From an uncultured Collinsella sp. (GTDB lineage Bacteria; Actinomycetota; Coriobacteriia; Coriobacteriales; Coriobacteriaceae): DNA of 13,994 bases. The stretch spans positions 1 through 13,994 of the forward strand of contig USAY01000043.1 in assembly GCA_900552755.1 (NCBI GenBank). Direction: 5' to 3'. Shown piece by piece: positions 13,804 to 13,994 of this stretch (position 1 is the stretch's first letter; each line of letters opens with the position of its first letter). A program made the translations under genes and the position numbers. The notes below the pieces were generated by a model. The model saw only the letters and a program-made list of their open reading frames with translations, was not told the origin of the DNA and did no database searches.

Positions 13804-13994
13804 CTAGTTCGCCATGACGCCTTCGGTCCAGGCCTCGACGTCCTCGATACGCAGGACGTTGGCGACCTCGGCCACGCAGTCGACACTGGCAAGCTCGGCG
13901 GCGGCAGCCTGGACGTCCTTCTCGAGTGCGCGGTGCGTCAGGAAGATGACCGAGCAGGCATCGCTGACGCCCGACTTGCCGTCCTCGACCTGGT
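13804..13994 (-). CDS. hom: C-terminal ACT-domain end of a probable homoserine dehydrogenase (5' part outside window)
   Basis: The last 63 or so residues of a minus-strand protein whose start lies beyond the right edge. The segment contains CSVIFLTHRALEKDVQAAAA, then ELASVDCVAEVANVLRIED and a short tail ending GVMAN. This matches the beta-alpha-beta pattern of a C-terminal ACT domain as found in homoserine dehydrogenase (THxxxExxVxxAxxEL...VxxVAxVLRVE). That enzyme reduces aspartate semialdehyde to homoserine for threonine and methionine synthesis, and its ACT domain commonly binds threonine as feedback inhibitor. Only the regulatory tail is visible, so another ACT-bearing amino-acid enzyme cannot be excluded. 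The stop at 13804-13806 is followed by a perfect terminator. This gene falls below the length of an obvious open frame because it is cut by the window edge. Confidence 0.68.
   Translation of the reverse strand, partial: QVEDGKSGVSDACSVIFLTHRALEKDVQAAAAELASVDCVAEVANVLRIEDVEAWTEGVMAN

Overview
The window looks like chromosomal DNA of a high-GC, strictly anaerobic gut actinobacterium of the class Coriobacteriia, most likely Collinsella or a close relative. I infer this from the GC-rich codon use, the roughly 1,250-residue single-chain FGAM synthase, the ferredoxin-fused electron-transfer flavoprotein alpha subunit, and recall of similar proteins in that genus. No database search was possible. 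No mobile element, tRNA, rRNA or CRISPR array is visible, and base composition is fairly even.

Layout, left to right. (1) 1-1649, plus strand: the C-terminal half of etfB, followed with no gap by an etfA carrying two N-terminal [4Fe-4S] motifs. Together they suggest a bifurcating or ferredoxin-linked electron-transfer flavoprotein. (2) 1646-2458, minus: an HD-family metal-dependent phosphohydrolase whose stop codon overlaps the etfA stop. (3) 2586-3591, plus: overlapping azlC and azlD genes for a branched-chain amino-acid exporter, divergent from the HD gene. (4) 3734-4756, plus: a KdgT-family permease, then a stem-loop. (5) 4945-6087, plus: a six-helix membrane sensor joined in frame to a GGDEF domain but split by one TAA codon, so it is probably a disrupted diguanylate cyclase. 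(6) 6187-7122, minus: an EamA/DMT-family exporter. (7) 7223-10969, minus: purL, encoding FGAM synthase with an intact glutaminase domain; a strong intrinsic terminator lies between it and the EamA gene. (8) 11154-12716, plus: a CPA2-type cation/proton antiporter, divergent from purL. (9) 12838-13587, minus: a short-chain dehydrogenase resembling bile-acid 3-alpha-hydroxysteroid dehydrogenases (BaiA). (10) 13804-13994, minus: the C-terminal ACT-domain end of a probable homoserine dehydrogenase with its own terminator.

Most units are single genes or gene pairs with their own control signals, so this reads as ordinary core and transport metabolism rather than one dedicated system. I see no convincing undescribed multi-gene system. 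The points most worth checking are the in-frame stop in the diguanylate cyclase, the tandem 12-bp repeat and terminator between purL and the EamA gene, the BaiA-like dehydrogenase, the unusual glutamate motif in the antiporter, and the dyad in the divergent HD/azlC spacer.
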